Positions 23,001-33,336 are shown, numbered from the stretch's first letter. The stretch is 64,000 nt of DNA from Acanthopleura granulata (GCA_016165875.1 JABBOT010000081.1:1-64000); one strand, 5' to 3'. Translations and numbers: made by a program. The notes: a model not told the origin generated them from the letters alone.

Positions 23001-23128
23001 GAAATTCCTCAATTGTGGCACCAAAAAAAGAGAATGTGACATCGCTGTGTACGTTAAAAACTTAGAAATAATAATTTACAATTTTCGCTTACCTTGGCCT
23101 TATTGAAACTGCATATTTTTACTTCCAT
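10487..23128 (-). CDS. TRIM-like coiled-coil and B30.2/SPRY protein, RING-less (whole gene, 7 coding exons)
   Basis: Join of minus-strand exons 23128-23093, 22985-22899, 21310-21215, 20541-20311, 18697-18675, 18412-18225 and 11061-10487: 1236 bp, 411 residues. Every junction has AG/GT borders and every phase agrees. An in-frame TGA at 23156-23158, ten codons upstream of the first ATG, supports the start. Residues 42-150 form the coiled coil, rich in E, L and K heptads. Residues 159-220 are a second helical segment and 222-411 a PRY/SPRY (B30.2) domain. TRIM proteins use the coiled coil to dimerise and the SPRY to bind target proteins. Usual TRIMs have RING and B-box domains before the coiled coil; none is seen here, so ubiquitin-ligase activity is not expected of this isoform. 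An upstream alternative RING exon outside what I recognise cannot be excluded. Introns carry a LINE, SINEs and an antisense open frame. Confidence 0.85.
12340..14310 (-). mobile_element. Decayed non-LTR retrotransposon (LINE), endonuclease end and reverse transcriptase
   Basis: Minus-strand pieces, in order. DDVIANFPVFHI near 14110, as at the end of the LINE endonuclease domain. A segment near 14040 to 13920, reading YDATDAIV then IYNECFPL in shifting frames. A segment near 13850 to 13560 with YEGKFRKSHNSIKDTWKMFN-like and FTEYFVNVATKLDDKLPS, as in the region before Jockey or CR1-type reverse transcriptase. VVTFIDLAKTCDTVNHK near 13030 (reverse transcriptase block A; the catalytic Asp is in 'FIDL'). 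The region near 12860 corresponds to the 'QGSIL...FADDT' blocks but is frameshifted. YYSMMYPDLSYCNVIWRNTY near 12430 is the thumb-region motif. Stops and frameshifts make it inactive. It lies in the last intron of the TRIM-like gene, same strand. The 5' end is unclear. Confidence 0.78.
14313..14435 (+). mobile_element. tRNA-derived SINE-like repeat, copy A
   Basis: Begins 'tgtaacaggttgaactataa' and contains a tRNA-like A-box region 'agtgtagtggtacaagcgcg'. The B-box region is damaged. A second copy starts exactly 250 bp downstream. Confidence 0.6.
14563..14700 (+). mobile_element. tRNA-derived SINE-like repeat, copy B
   Basis: Begins 'tgtaacaggttgaaatataa'. It has 'agtctagtggtagaagcgtg' (A-box like) and 'agttcaaaaccctagctgg' (B-box like). 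Better preserved than copy A. The pair sits at the 5' side of the LINE remnant. Confidence 0.65.
14701..16786. other. Intron of the TRIM-like gene, no recognised feature
   Basis: AT-rich. The open frames near 15260 to 15570 on both strands overlap each other and show no family motif. This could be the 5' part of the LINE remnant, but I could not read an endonuclease in it. Confidence 0.4.
16787..16845 (+). mobile_element. SINE family 1, tRNA-like head only
   Basis: 'gggcttccatggctcaatcg' then 'gttagtgcgctagcgtagcg' then 'caatgacct' matches the head of the full-length copies, followed by unrelated sequence. A 3'-truncated fragment. Confidence 0.7.
17640..17710 (+). mobile_element. SINE tail fragment (third tail type)
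   Basis: 'atatggctgaaatattgccg', 'ataaggcgttaagctataat', 'cattcattcattc'. This resembles a short interspersed element 3' end with a CATT tail, a pattern I know from molluscan genomes. Only the tail is present. Confidence 0.5.
18225..18412 (-). CDS. TRIM-like gene, exon 6 (188 bp, linker helix)
   Basis: Residues 159-220, starting LDDQLTEKTAALEKHE and ending DEQLTSLLVE: charged and helical, likely a further coiled coil or a linker to the SPRY. Acceptor 'atcttctaccag', donor 'gtaagttt'. It starts in phase 2 and ends with one base (A) that joins AA of the next exon to give Lys 221. Confidence 0.8.
18675..18697 (-). CDS. TRIM-like gene, exon 5, the 23-bp micro-exon
   Basis: Sequence on the minus strand: GGTTGCACAG then ATTTCACCAAAGC. 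It encodes GCTDFTK plus two bases of an Ala codon. The acceptor is a strong pyrimidine tract ending 'tttgttgacag' and the donor is 'gtacgtat'. It was predicted from the phase gap between exons 4 and 6 and then found with exactly the length needed. TRIM genes typically carry a 23-bp exon at this place. Confidence 0.85.
18866..18897. repeat. (TTTA)n microsatellite
   Basis: Seven tandem 'ttta' units followed by a T-rich stretch, in the intron between exons 5 and 4 of the TRIM-like gene. Confidence 0.9.
19282..19539 (+). other. Unrecognised 85-residue open frame, antisense in TRIM-like intron
   Basis: Starts MEGFSGDFSPSSDDSE: acidic and Ser-rich, then ERPGCTLCLQ with a CxxC-type Cys pair. The composition looks more protein-like than nearby chance frames. 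There is no family match that I know, no clear splice donor and no promoter. It may be the 5' part of a domesticated or transposon-derived gene, or chance. Confidence 0.2.
19928..20085 (-). mobile_element. SINE family 1 fragment, decayed
   Basis: Reverse-orientation landmarks: 'cacgacggtgactagcatta' (family 'acggcggccagcattatg'), 'agagcccgaggagaatctca', 'aagaccatcggcaggttg' and 'cagatcttcccacctacg'. Both ends are lost. Lies in the intron between exons 5 and 4 of the TRIM-like gene. Confidence 0.7.
20311..20541 (-). CDS. TRIM-like gene, exon 4, the 231-bp coiled-coil exon
   Basis: Residues 74-150, from ENQDLHNKEVEKAYN to LLSSKNVAILQ. The closing 'LLSSKNVAILQ' resembles the end of TRIM coiled coils (pattern LL.s.d.a.fLQ). 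Acceptor 'aattcggcag', donor 'gtgagttc'. Exactly 231 bp, again a characteristic TRIM exon size. Confidence 0.9.
20615..20875. repeat. Cryptically simple TGTGTC/TGTCTG-rich tract
   Basis: About 260 bp dominated by 'tgtgtc', 'tgtctgt', 'gtgccgtgtc' and similar on the plus strand. The three overlapping open frames here come from this simple composition. It lies in the TRIM-like intron between exons 4 and 3. Confidence 0.65.
21215..21310 (-). CDS. TRIM-like gene, exon 3, the 96-bp coiled-coil exon
   Basis: Residues 42-73, including TSELEEMLQETKESLSRF, a clear heptad pattern. Acceptor 'ctctttaacag', donor 'gtttgt', phase 0 at both ends; the other two frames have stops. The 96 bp length is the standard size of the first coiled-coil exon in many vertebrate TRIM genes. 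Confidence 0.88.
22899..22985 (-). CDS. TRIM-like gene, exon 2 (87 bp)
   Basis: Encodes residues 13-41, TKADETMAESEQ through SAAEQ: polar and acidic, probably a disordered N-terminal tail. Acceptor 'tatacttcag', donor 'gtaagtg', phase 0 to phase 0. This is where a RING/B-box exon would be expected in a canonical TRIM gene, but no Cys/His pattern is present. Confidence 0.75.
23093..23128 (-). CDS. TRIM-like gene, coding exon 1
   Basis: Encodes MEVKICSFNKAK (residues 1-12), then the donor 'gtaagc'. It ends in phase 0. An upstream in-frame TGA lies ten codons before the ATG, and the 5' untranslated region continues upstream for an unknown distance. A second possible start, a Met in exon 2 (MAESEQ at 22967), would shorten the product by 18 residues. 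Confidence 0.65.
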
Positions 23129-23654
23129 ACTAAAAACTGCTCTGAGGCTCTCGCGTCAGAGTTTGTTCCCAGTCGGATGCCTCTACACATATATGTCAGT
23201 GATCTTCTTGTCAGGCATTAATGGTTATTGTGGGTGAACCCACAGTGTCAATGTGGTCTTCCCTCTTAACAGTGGGGAAATGTAGCCAGGACGTGCGCAG
23301 CTTTCCTTCACACCTGTCATGGTATTGGTGAAGGCAAGCCAGAGTTTAAAGACTCTGGCAGTCCAAAATTACATAGAATAGAGATGCCACATAACCGTCT
23401 GAAGTAGACAGAGCCTATCAGTTAAGGTAATCGATTTGCTATGTGTGAGCAGGACGTTAGCAATTTGACTGAGGCCAAATCTTTGTTCCGTGGCTCTCTA
23501 CGCATAGCTGCCCCTTTAGGTTGTCTTCTGAACTCACAAATGGAAAGTTAAATTTTCATCTCGTTATACGCATCTTTCAGGAGTCGGGACATCCGGAATA
23601 AATTCTGGGTAGGGCCATACCAAAGACTTTAAAAATGGTACTTGTTGTTGCTTT

Positions 23655-23830
23655 GCCTGGCCCAGTGTCAGTACACAGCATAATGTGACTGGGTGAGGGT
23701 GTCATGTCTGATATCTTCGGTATGACGTTCCATTGATGGCAGTACTTTGGGCGCATGGGCTCACACTGACACTAGAAGATAAATTCAACGTAGCCGTCGT
23801 CGTCATATAACAGAAAACTTGTTAAATAGG
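23655..23830 (+). mobile_element. SINE family 2, decayed copy
   Basis: Shares 'cccagtgtcagtacacagca', 'taatgtgactgggtgagggt', 'gtcatgtctgatatcttcgg' and 'gtcgtcgtcatataacagaa' with the better copy at 33337. Located just 5' of the TRIM-like gene. Confidence 0.7.
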
Positions 23831-25329
23831 ACTGGAACCCAAAGTATCTCATCACAAGACTTAATATTTACACACGTGACCACATGATTATACTCATTTA
23901 AAGTTAACTGACATGGAATTCAGGAGGGAATCCCCAAAACTCCCAATGATAAAACAATTCAGCATTAAACACCGCTGTACATTTTGAGATATAAATATGA
24001 TTATGAAAAGTAAAACTTATGATTGTCTCCAAACAGCTCTACTAATTTTGACCAGTGTAACTTTCCAGCGCTCCATACTGTAATCTGGTAATGGCTTATC
24101 TCCCCTGCTACAGATGTACTGATACAGAGTGAGGATTACTGCTACCGTGCATCACGTGATCGAGATTGATCAGAATTATACAATGCTTAGGACAGGGGTA
24201 TGTTAACATATCCAAGCAAATACAGTGTAAACAGGTATGAATGTTACATATATAATAGGGACTGGGCCTGGCTGGGGCTATCAATATGTCACCAGCCCAA
24301 GTAGGTCAGCCTCCGCTACAAGTCTAGACAGGCAGATATATACTTCTGTAGACCTATATACCCCTGCCTTTACAGAGACAGACGGTGTATAGATAGGTAT
24401 GTTTGCGTCTTTTCCACACTGACTGGCTAAGTCAAGTCCCCCCCCCCCCACACACACCACGAGTGAGTGCTCATTGGACTAGCTGTCATGTCTGGTGTGT
24501 GTAGAGTACATGTAAAGTTTCAGTCCAAGAATAAGGTGGATACATGTACATGTTATCCTGAAAACCGGGTTAACTGACGGGATAGGGAAAGAGATTTTCA
24601 TGACGGCATGGTCAACTACATGTAACTGATCGTAATACTAAAATCGCAAAATGTATAATACGTGACGATTTGGATCAAGCTCTTGATCTCTATTTAGTGT
24701 ACATGTCTGTACATAGGCCTACATATTCCTTAGTGCTAAGGGTATGATAGATTCAGCATTACCTAACGTGCTATAGCAGACATCAGGGATACCTAACAAG
24801 ATTAGGCAGTCCGGCCCAAGCGACATGTCACATCCAGCATCGACGTTCAGAACAACCCCAAGGTCAGCACTAATACAACACCCCACAATATGGAATGCCA
24901 TTGTGACAAGGTCGACATAAACAATATCAACCACAATCAATCGTTTTCCCCTAAGAATAGATCTTGTATCAGTATACACACCGTGTCAGAGCTTCACACA
25001 CGGGCTGGAGTTACAGGGTCTATACATGTACGGTCACGCCCCAGTCGTTAGACTATGTGTGGATGTCGATGTGAAGAGGCCCAGATCAAGCACTTATATA
25101 AACAGTGGCAAGTTAGTACGAAATACGGTCCACTAAAGACTCTTCTAAAACCAGACATTAATATTTCCATACAAGTTCTATCCCAGATTACACTTACCTG
25201 TGGACACAAATCTCACCGTGCTTCATAGCTTGATAAAAGTTCGTAGACTGAAACCGAAAATACTTTGTTCACAGAAATGCATGTGATCAACAACAGCCAC
25301 TCAACGTCATCTCCCTTTACAATCATTTA
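23831..25329. other. Region upstream of the TRIM-like gene, no recognised exon
   Basis: I looked here for a RING (C3HC4) or B-box exon on the minus strand and saw no suitable Cys/His spacing. The 86-residue frame at 24719-24979 (minus) has no known family. A C-run and CA-run occur near 24440-24457. Confidence 0.4.
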
Positions 25330-26290
25330 CTCAGTTCACTGGATGATCTCATATTTACGCAATGAAAACTGACTCGAACAATGTACATGCAATCTTCCAC
25401 ACTTGAGTGGCATAAATGGCGGTTTTCTCACCCCTATTTATATTTTTCGTATTAGATTTTAAGGTTTTGCTATATATCTAGGTCAGTTTGGGGTCTGCAC
25501 AGATAAGAAGACGCCATTTTTATGACATGAACTTAATTATTCTGATGTGCAAGACAGAGGACATTTGAAGAGATTTATTAAGGACATTATTAAGTGATTC
25601 CATAGCCATTTCTTCTTCAGTGTGGATAGGAGAGTCAACATGAGAGGCCCTAACAGAAGGTCATGGAGAACATGAAGGCTTATTATTTGCCAAATGATAA
25701 TTGAATAGAACGTTCATATATTGAATCTTCCAGGTACACAATGCCTTTCTGGAGTGGCACAAGTGGCGGTTTTGTCACCAGAACCACTTGAGTCGTACAT
25801 ATTATACTTCAGTCCATTGCTGTATATGTGGGTCAGCTTGGGGTCTATGCAGACATGGAGACCCCAATTTATTGACTTGATCTGGTGTACACCTCAGAAG
25901 TCTCTTGAAAAGATTTAGGAGCACTTTACAGTGGCACAAAAGAGAATAATGTTATTTCCAAGCCTAATAGGGAGGCCCTAATTAAGGGTAAAGGAGAACA
26001 TGAAGACCTCATATTTACCTAATGAAAAATTTATGACGTTTTTATGTATTGAATCTTTCATACTCACAATGTCTTTCCAGAGCGCCTTTGTCACCAGAAA
26101 TTGAAATTGTACAAATTAGACTTCAGCTTTTCGCTGTATATGTGGGTGATTTGAGATCTATACGAACAGGAAGACCTCATTATATTGGTCTGAAAATAGA
26201 ACTAATATTTCTACATCATTACGCAAATCAACTAACTGATGGACAAAACAAGGTATATTTAACTTAACTTCTACAAGAAGTTGATCAGAT
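25330..26290. repeat. Tandem repeat of about 330 bp, three units plus a partial
   Basis: The junction 'atattgaatcttcca' followed by '.cacaatg.ctttc..gag' and then '.ggcggttttgtcacc' recurs at about 25391, 25724 and 26051 (steps near 333 and 327). Each unit later has 'ggtcag.ttggggtctatgc' and ends '.ggagaacatgaag.ctcata'. The partial end of an earlier unit is at 25330-25390. Paralogous open frames in successive units reflect the repeat, not genes. Confidence 0.75.
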
Positions 26291-26814
26291 GAAGGGCTAT
26301 CAAGAATAAAATGCGCCGACACCTTATACCGTTAAACCAGCGAATAGGCGACATGCGAGTACATCCTCTGGAGCCTCATCTGTTTTAGATGCAGGAACCG
26401 GGAATAAGTAACTAGCCGCAAACTTCAGTTTCATACGGTGTTCAACATTCAGCCGGGCTGAATGCGAGAGTGTGATCGGATACCGGCAGACCAGTGGTAT
26501 ACTGCTATAGCATTTGCTTTATTTTCACGATAAGTACAAATCGACACACAACTTGTCGTTGGTGGAAGTAAGTTACCAAGTCTCTCACGTCCGTATATAG
26601 TTGTTACCGTTTATTATCGCACATGGCATCTCTCCACTGATTTACTTGTTTTGATTTACTTTACTTCCATGGATTCAAGTGAAGATAACTTGTCTCTTTA
26701 GACGTTTAGAAATTACTTTCTTCAAATGTCTGAAATGTGTAAAAGATGTTAGCACAACACCTTTACATCATAATAGTCATTTGTACTTCTACCTCAGTTT
26801 TAGCTTATAACTCT

Positions 26815-28080
26815 CCAACAAAACAAAGACTTGTAAAATATAGAAGATCGTGTCTCAAACCCGTGGTGACCATTATGCATTTCAAGTATAAATATACCCC
26901 TACTGTTGACTGTTGAGTTTTCGCCCCATTAAAAATATTAAAACTACCTTCTTCAAACAAAACACTTTCAGACAACACTAATTTCATCTGCTTGAAATGG
27001 GACTTAGGTGTTGCTCAAACCATGGAAGATCGGGTCTATCATAAGAGGTAACAATCTAGGCCTACACCATACATCTAGTGTCCCCTATAGAGTTTTAGCC
27101 ATTTCAAGAGATCTTTATCTGTCATCTTTACAAAACTTAGGATCAGAGAACAAGAATTTCATCTGTCAAAGTGGGAATTATGTTCAAAAAATAAGAAATT
27201 TTTTTTATTGCAATGGGGATTTCGTGTTCGTCCCAAGCCTTGTAGGATCGTGCCTCAGATACAGGCTGACATCATGTGCCTCAACTGGCCTTCATACAGT
27301 TTTCTCCGCCTAAAAAGTACTTCAGCTGCCATTCCCAAATAAAGCAAGTCCAGCAAATACCAACTTTATCTGACTACAGTATGGATTGGATGTTTTTTCA
27401 CGCCTTGGAAGATCGCGTTTCACACACGAGATAACATTATGTACCCCAACTGGACCCAATGGAGTTTTTGCTGCTTCAAGAGTACCTCATCTGTCTTTCA
27501 CACACACAGCACGTTCAAATAATACTAACGTTATCTGCCTAAAATGGAGATCGTGTGTTTTTTCAAACCAAAGAATATTGCGCCTCAGATAAGTGCTAAC
27601 ATTATTAACCTCAACTGGCTCCCACAGAGTTTTTATGACTTGAAGAGTACGTCAGTTGTGTTTCAAACGTACAGCACGTTCAGGAAACACTAATTTTATG
27701 TGCCTGAAATGAGGAATGGCAAGTTGTTCAAGACTTGGAAGATCGCTTCTCACACAGGGCTTAACATTATGTACCTCAACTGGTCCCCCCAACTAGTCCC
27801 CACGGAGTTTTCGCCGCTTCAAGGACACTTTAGCTGTGTTTTACACACAAAACACGTTCAGAAAAGACTAACTTTGTCTCACTAGAATGGGAATTAGGTG
27901 TTGTTTCGAGCCACTGAAGATCTCCTCTCACAAATGTGCTAACATTTTGTACCTCACCTGGTACCTTAAGTGGCTCCCATAGTGTTTTCACAGCTTAAAG
28001 AGGACTTTAGCTGTTTTCTTTCCACAATGTACTTTAAGAAAATATTAAAGATGATGTCACAGGTTTGGCCATCTAAAAAT
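26815..28080 (+). repeat. Left arm: degenerate tandem array of about 165-220 bp units (inverted relative to 29030-30700)
   Basis: About seven units, marked by 'ggaagatcg.gtctca.a.a' at 26840, 27018, 27239, 27402, 27571, 27733 and 27914. Each is followed by 'aacattatgtacctcaactgg', 'gagttttcgccgcttcaag' and 'cacgttcagaaa..actaa'. Units are strongly diverged from each other. No coding sense was found. Confidence 0.7.
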
Positions 28081-29029
28081 TCTTTGTTTGTTGCCAAGTT
28101 TAATTATTTTCTTCGTAGCTAATCTTAATAAAATGGGCAACCAAGGACAGAATGTATGGGGTAAATGGATTATTTGGGACACTGAGTACAGCTAGTTACA
28201 ACCTATGACCTAATGTCGGAAACATACTTTTCCAATGACTGTAGAAAATATTTAGTCCTCTTCTGGTTTCTAAAAGCACGAATGTTTCAGCCAACATCAC
28301 ATTTTGAAATACAAGCAGCTTGTAACTCTCAAACTGGATAATAAATACACACAAATCATCTTGATTAACGTAATCGTGTTTTTATAACGATGGAAATTTC
28401 TTGAGAAAAACTTCTTAAAACAGAAAAATCTGTTTTTGACCCTACTTCTGTTTTCTGAAATAGCAAAAATTGTGACTCACATCACTCCAATTTTTACACA
28501 GATGATGGGTGTACAGTAATTTTACTTTAGATCCAAGTAGCATTTTCTGTTGTTTAGCATGAATTAAATTACACCTAGCTACTGCGCCACCGTGGAATGA
28601 TTTCCCATCAAAAAATTTCTGGTTCCATGAGGCCCTTTCTAGATCAATAGGATCTGAGCTCATTTCAGCTGGAAAGACATTTAACGTAGACATTTACTTA
28701 ACGTGGACGCTTCATAAAGCTGCATAAAACTAATAACTTCACCTGAATTTGGGAACGAGGACTCAAGTTTTCAACAATATATTCTTTCTTTCAACGGCCA
28801 TGAGCAATTGATCAAAGGTAAACCATTCAAGAACAGTACAATTTCTTGCAAGTGGAGAAATAGATCACAGATGCACTATTTCTGTATGAACCTTTTTTAG
28901 AATCAATATGTACTTTGTTTTACTCGTCTTGAAGTCATAGGTTCATTGATCATGCTATTTGGAACTATTTAAACAGTTTATTCCTTTCATTCCTTTTTCC
29001 TCTCCCCCCCCCCCAAAAAAGAAAAAAAA
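28081..29029. other. Spacer between inverted repeat arms
   Basis: AT-rich spacer of about 950 bp with a C-run and A-run at 29006-29029. The 83-residue minus-strand frame at 28442-28693 has no recognised motif. Confidence 0.4.
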
Positions 29030-30700
29030 ATCTGCAGAGCCGCAGAGATGCTGTCCTAGACATGGAAGCATGTATTTTTTAGTTAGCCCTTATGTGAGGC
29101 GCGATTTCCCAAGGCTTCAAGAAACACCAAATAACCTCATTAAATCATATAAAATTGTTATTTTCTCAACGTGCTGTGTGTATGAAAGACGGCTGAAGTA
29201 CCCCTGACGCGTCGAAACCTCTATGCAGAGCAGTTGAGGTATATCACTTGAGGTAAATAATGTTAGCACTTACGTGAGACCTGATCTTCCTTGGCTTGAA
29301 GGAACACCCCATCCCCATTTTAGGGAGACTAAATTAGCATTTTCAGAATGTGTTATGAAAGACAGTTAATGTACTCTTGAAGCCGCGAAAACTCTATGCA
29401 GACCAGCCGAAGTATATCAGTTGAGGTACATAATGTTAATCCTTGTGTGAGACGATTCCCCTTTTAGTCATATATAGTTAGTATTTTCTAAAGGTGCTGT
29501 GTGTGTAAAAGACAGAGGAAGTGCAGCGAAAACTCTATGGGGACCAATCGACGTATATCATGATATCAGCCTATATCTGAGACATTATTATTCCTGACTT
29601 AAAAACAAATTTACTCTATCCGGCAATGACAGTCATCGTGTAGGACGAACTATGTGTGTTTTGTTTCCATCTAGGGTTTTGTTATCCAGATATTCGTCAC
29701 TTTCTGTCGTATGGTGTTTCACGCGCCACTCAAGAATATTTCACTTACACGACGGCGGCCAGCATTATGTTGGGAGGAAATCAGTCGAGCCCCGGGAAAA
29801 ACCCGCGACCATCCACAGGTTGCTGGCGGACATTCCCACGTTCAGTTGAGGAGCGACTGCATTGGTGAGAGGCACTGTGTCATTACGCCGTGCTAATCCC
29901 CTCTCCCACGGAGGCCTCGGAAGTACTCTTGAAGTTGCGCAAATTCAATGGTGGACAATGGAGGTAAAGGAATTACGCTACACAATGTTCATCTTTGTGT
30001 AAAACGCGATCTTCCGAGGATCGAACAGCCGTCTAATACCCAATTCAGGCAGATGAAATTAGTGTCTTCTGATAGAGCTTTGTGTGGAGAAGACAGGTTT
30101 AGTACTTTGGTAGCGTCGAATATTCTGCAGGAGACAGAATAGCTATTTAAATTAGGACAGGTGTTGACTAGTATGTTGTGAGAAGCATTTTTCAAAAGTA
30201 CAAATATAATTTGTATTTTCTAGAAGATCATAGTGCGAAGATGACAGGTAAAGTACTCTTGAAGAAAACTTAAAGGGTTAAAGTGGACGTATAGCAAATA
30301 CGGTAAATATTGTTCGCCTTTGTGTGAGACACAATCTTCCGAGGACTGAACAGGCATCTAATTTCTAATAAGCACGTATGAAATCAGTGTTTTCCGAAAG
30401 TACTTCGTGTTAAGAAGACGGCTTCATTACTTTGGAAACGACGAGAACTCTGTATGTGGCAAACAGAAGAGGTACAGTATATAAATTAGGACAGGTAATA
30501 ATTGGTTTGTTGTGAGAAACACCTTGTACAGACTTCTTACAAATGTAATTTGTATTTTCTGGACCTACTTAGTGTGAAGATGACAAGAAAGGTACCCTTG
30601 AAGCGGCGAATACTGTGGGATGGACGGAGGTAATCAGCAATCACAGTACATAATGTTCATCTTCCAAGGACGGAACAAGGACCTAATACCCTTTGAATGA
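29030..30700 (-). repeat. Right arm: degenerate tandem array, inverted copy of the 26815-28080 family
   Basis: The reverse complement of the left-arm unit: 'gtgagacctgatcttccttgg', 'cttgaagccgcgaaaactct', 'gttgaggtacataatgtta'. Marks lie near 29090, 29270, 29443, 29565, 29990, 30318 and 30660. The array is interrupted by a SINE at 29714-29919. Confidence 0.7.
29714..29919 (-). mobile_element. SINE family 1 inserted in the right repeat arm
   Basis: Reverse-orientation copy from 'cactcaagaatatttcactt' through 'cggcggccagcattatgttg', 'accatccacaggttgctggc' and 'cattggtgagaggcactgtg' to 'cccacggaggcctcg'. The A-rich tail is missing. Confidence 0.85.
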
Positions 30701-32746
30701 AGATGAAATTAGTAGAATTGATCGAAGGACGTTCTCTGAAAAAGACAGATCCAGTGGCTTTTAACCAGCAAAAAATCTACGTTTGACAGTAGAAGAATAG
30801 CACTAGAGGATCAGACATCACCATTTCCTTAGAGGTGATCTGAAGAATGTTACCTACAGGTATTCTTAACCCTATAAATGTGCCATAAGGAATTTACTGT
30901 AGAAAATGAACTCTTTGTGTGTTTTAGTAATAGAAAGGAATACTGCGTGTTGAGCGCCAAAAACTTATACTTTAGCTTAACAATGTAAATCAGTTGGAGA
31001 ACAGAATATGGAGGACATTGCTCCGCGAGTGGTCGAAAGTCACTCTTTGGAAGTGTAAAATAATAATAATACGATACTTCTTAAACTGGGCAAATTTGTC
31101 GCAAAGTGAACTAAAAATTGGGTACGGAATGTAAACACATATCAAAACTTTGATGCTCAACAGATTTATATTATAAGGTGTGAGAGCGAAACACTTGAGT
31201 TATGCATTGCAGTCGTATGTATAAAATAAGAACGAGATTTTAATGCTTATGGTAAACATAGAAAGGAATGTACCTATTTGTAATTTTTAACAGTAGACAA
31301 TGGTGATATTTTTATCATTTTCCCAGTGAATAAATTGGGTGGTTTTTTGTACTGTTTTTACTGCGGTTCCGGACAAAAGTGCGGTAAAAACACGGCAGTG
31401 GGTACCCGTTTAGAGCCTCACACATAAATAAGGAAACGTGAATAAGGAATAAATAACTATCTTCAGCCGGGTCAACATTCGTGGAAAGCGACCTAAAGGT
31501 GACTATTCTAAGCGACATAGTTACTACAGAAGATGAAGTGAAAGAAATTTACAGAAAAGAGATACACCACCATGGTAAATGCGCTTGATGCAGTGTTGCG
31601 ACAGCTTTGTCAAACAGTCCCAGTTTTAATATTTACAGTGCAGAATACACTAACCATGCATCACGTAACCAATATCACTTCTATCGTATCATTTCTTCCA
31701 TAAAAAAAGCTCGTAACACTCAGTTCTCTTGTCATCTTGGCGATATTCTGTGATTACGTTTCACTTTTCGTTGGCTAAGGCTGTAATGCGCTCTTGCTCT
31801 GCGACTATCTGACCCTTCGTCTATGCATGAGGTCGCACGTTGAAATCCAACTGTCGCTTTTTCGGCTGGCCGAGTTCGATGCATGACGTATTCCGGCACT
31901 CAAGTTTCTGCCTCCCATAAGGAACAGCGTTGACCAATCAGTCTATCTACATTAAATGAGGCAGATTTAAACGTTTCCAGTGGAAATCAATGCACATTCA
32001 CAGATACAGTGAACAAGTGGTTAGATTTTCCACATTGTGTAGATCCGAACGATGTGGGCCAACCGTGGCTCTTCCCTGACTTGTCGCTTTGAATATTTTT
32101 TAAGACATACTCACGAATATTTCCCTTACGTGATGGAGTTAGTTTTATGGACACGAGAAGCAGAAGTAATCGAGGTGAACCACCAACTTTCAACAAGTGA
32201 CTGACGAACTTAATCACATGTGATGGACAGATACGCACACCATATTACCAAGATTTATTCGACTAAATCGGAGGTGACACCAGGACCCCAAGAACATTTG
32301 GAGAGGGGAAATCTATAAATTCCTTGTCCTATATGGAGTTGACCCACGTCTTGTGTCCTAAATGATAGGCAACCACCACAGCTACTTGAATTACAGCCTG
32401 AGTGTGATCGGTTGGTGGTTTACTTAGCGAATCTACAGAATTGCATTCACATGAAACTCCGTCAAAGTTGAAAGCTGATCTAAACTCCAACCTGGCAAAC
32501 AGGCCAAGTGAAGGACAAGACCCGTTACAGATCAGACCAAAAGCATGTATGAACAAATTAACAGGTACCTATTTCATTGCGAAATTATAATCATTTAATT
32601 TCACAATTCAAAATGTATCTATTTGCTAGTTTGAGGAGATAATTGACAGAAGATATACTCGGGAAAGGGGATGCAGAGATACAGTTTTATTTAAGACCAA
32701 CACTGGAATTCTCCTCCTTTGAGTCAAACCAATGTCGTATAGGAAA
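30701..32746. other. No recognisable gene
   Basis: AT-rich with scattered short frames on the minus strand (for example 31987-32238 and 32329-32556). None shows a known domain or linked splice sites. Confidence 0.4.
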
Positions 32747-33015
32747 GGGCCTCCGTGGCTCTGTCGGTTGACGCACTATCGCGGCACAATGAACCGAAGC
32801 CTCCCACCAAAGCGGTCGCTGTGAGTTCAAGACCAGCTCATGCCGGCTTCCTCTTCGGCCGTACGTAGGAAGGTCTGCCAGCAACCTGCGGATGGTCGTG
32901 GGTTTCCCCCGGGCTCTGACCGGTTTCCTCCCACCATAATGTTGGCCGCCGTCGTATAAATATAAGAAATTTTCTTGAGCACGGCGTAAAACACCAATTA
33001 AATAAATAAATAAAA
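32747..33015 (+). mobile_element. SINE family 1, full-length
   Basis: A complete element of about 270 bp. tRNA-like head 'gggcctccgtggctctgtcg' with A-box-like 'tggctctgtcggttgacgc' and B-box-like 'gagttcaagaccagc'. Body 'gtaggaaggtctgccagcaa', 'cctgcggatggtcgtgggtt'. Conserved 3' block 'cttgagcacggcgtaaaaca', tail 'aattaaataaataaataaa'. RNA polymerase III promoters in such heads drive transcription, and a partner LINE supplies reverse transcription. Confidence 0.92.
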
Positions 33016-33336
33016 ACATGGTATAGGAATAATTTATCAGTTTATTCATTTGATTAGTACAGCTTGTGGTGTCCCCGAAGTGAGAACTCCCAGACCACAT
33101 TACTGCTAACACCATCCGTGTGAGGTCACCCCACCTGTGAATTAATCTGACACACTTTCTGACGGAAAAGTGCCGGTTTTCAACGAATCATTTCTTTGGT
33201 CCAACAGTTGTGGTTTATTGTACAAACCACCGACTTTACACACGTTACAAACAAATTTTTGGTCATACCAAAGACGTCAACAATGAAGCTGTTGTTGCCT
33301 CGCTTGGAGATCAGCATTGAGAGGTTAGAACAAGGA

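Noticed and set aside
23831..25200. Possible RING or B-box exon upstream of the TRIM-like gene
   Set aside because: No C3HC4 or B-box Cys/His spacing was seen on the minus strand, and the first coding exon has an upstream in-frame stop. The frame at 24719-24979 has too few paired Cys.
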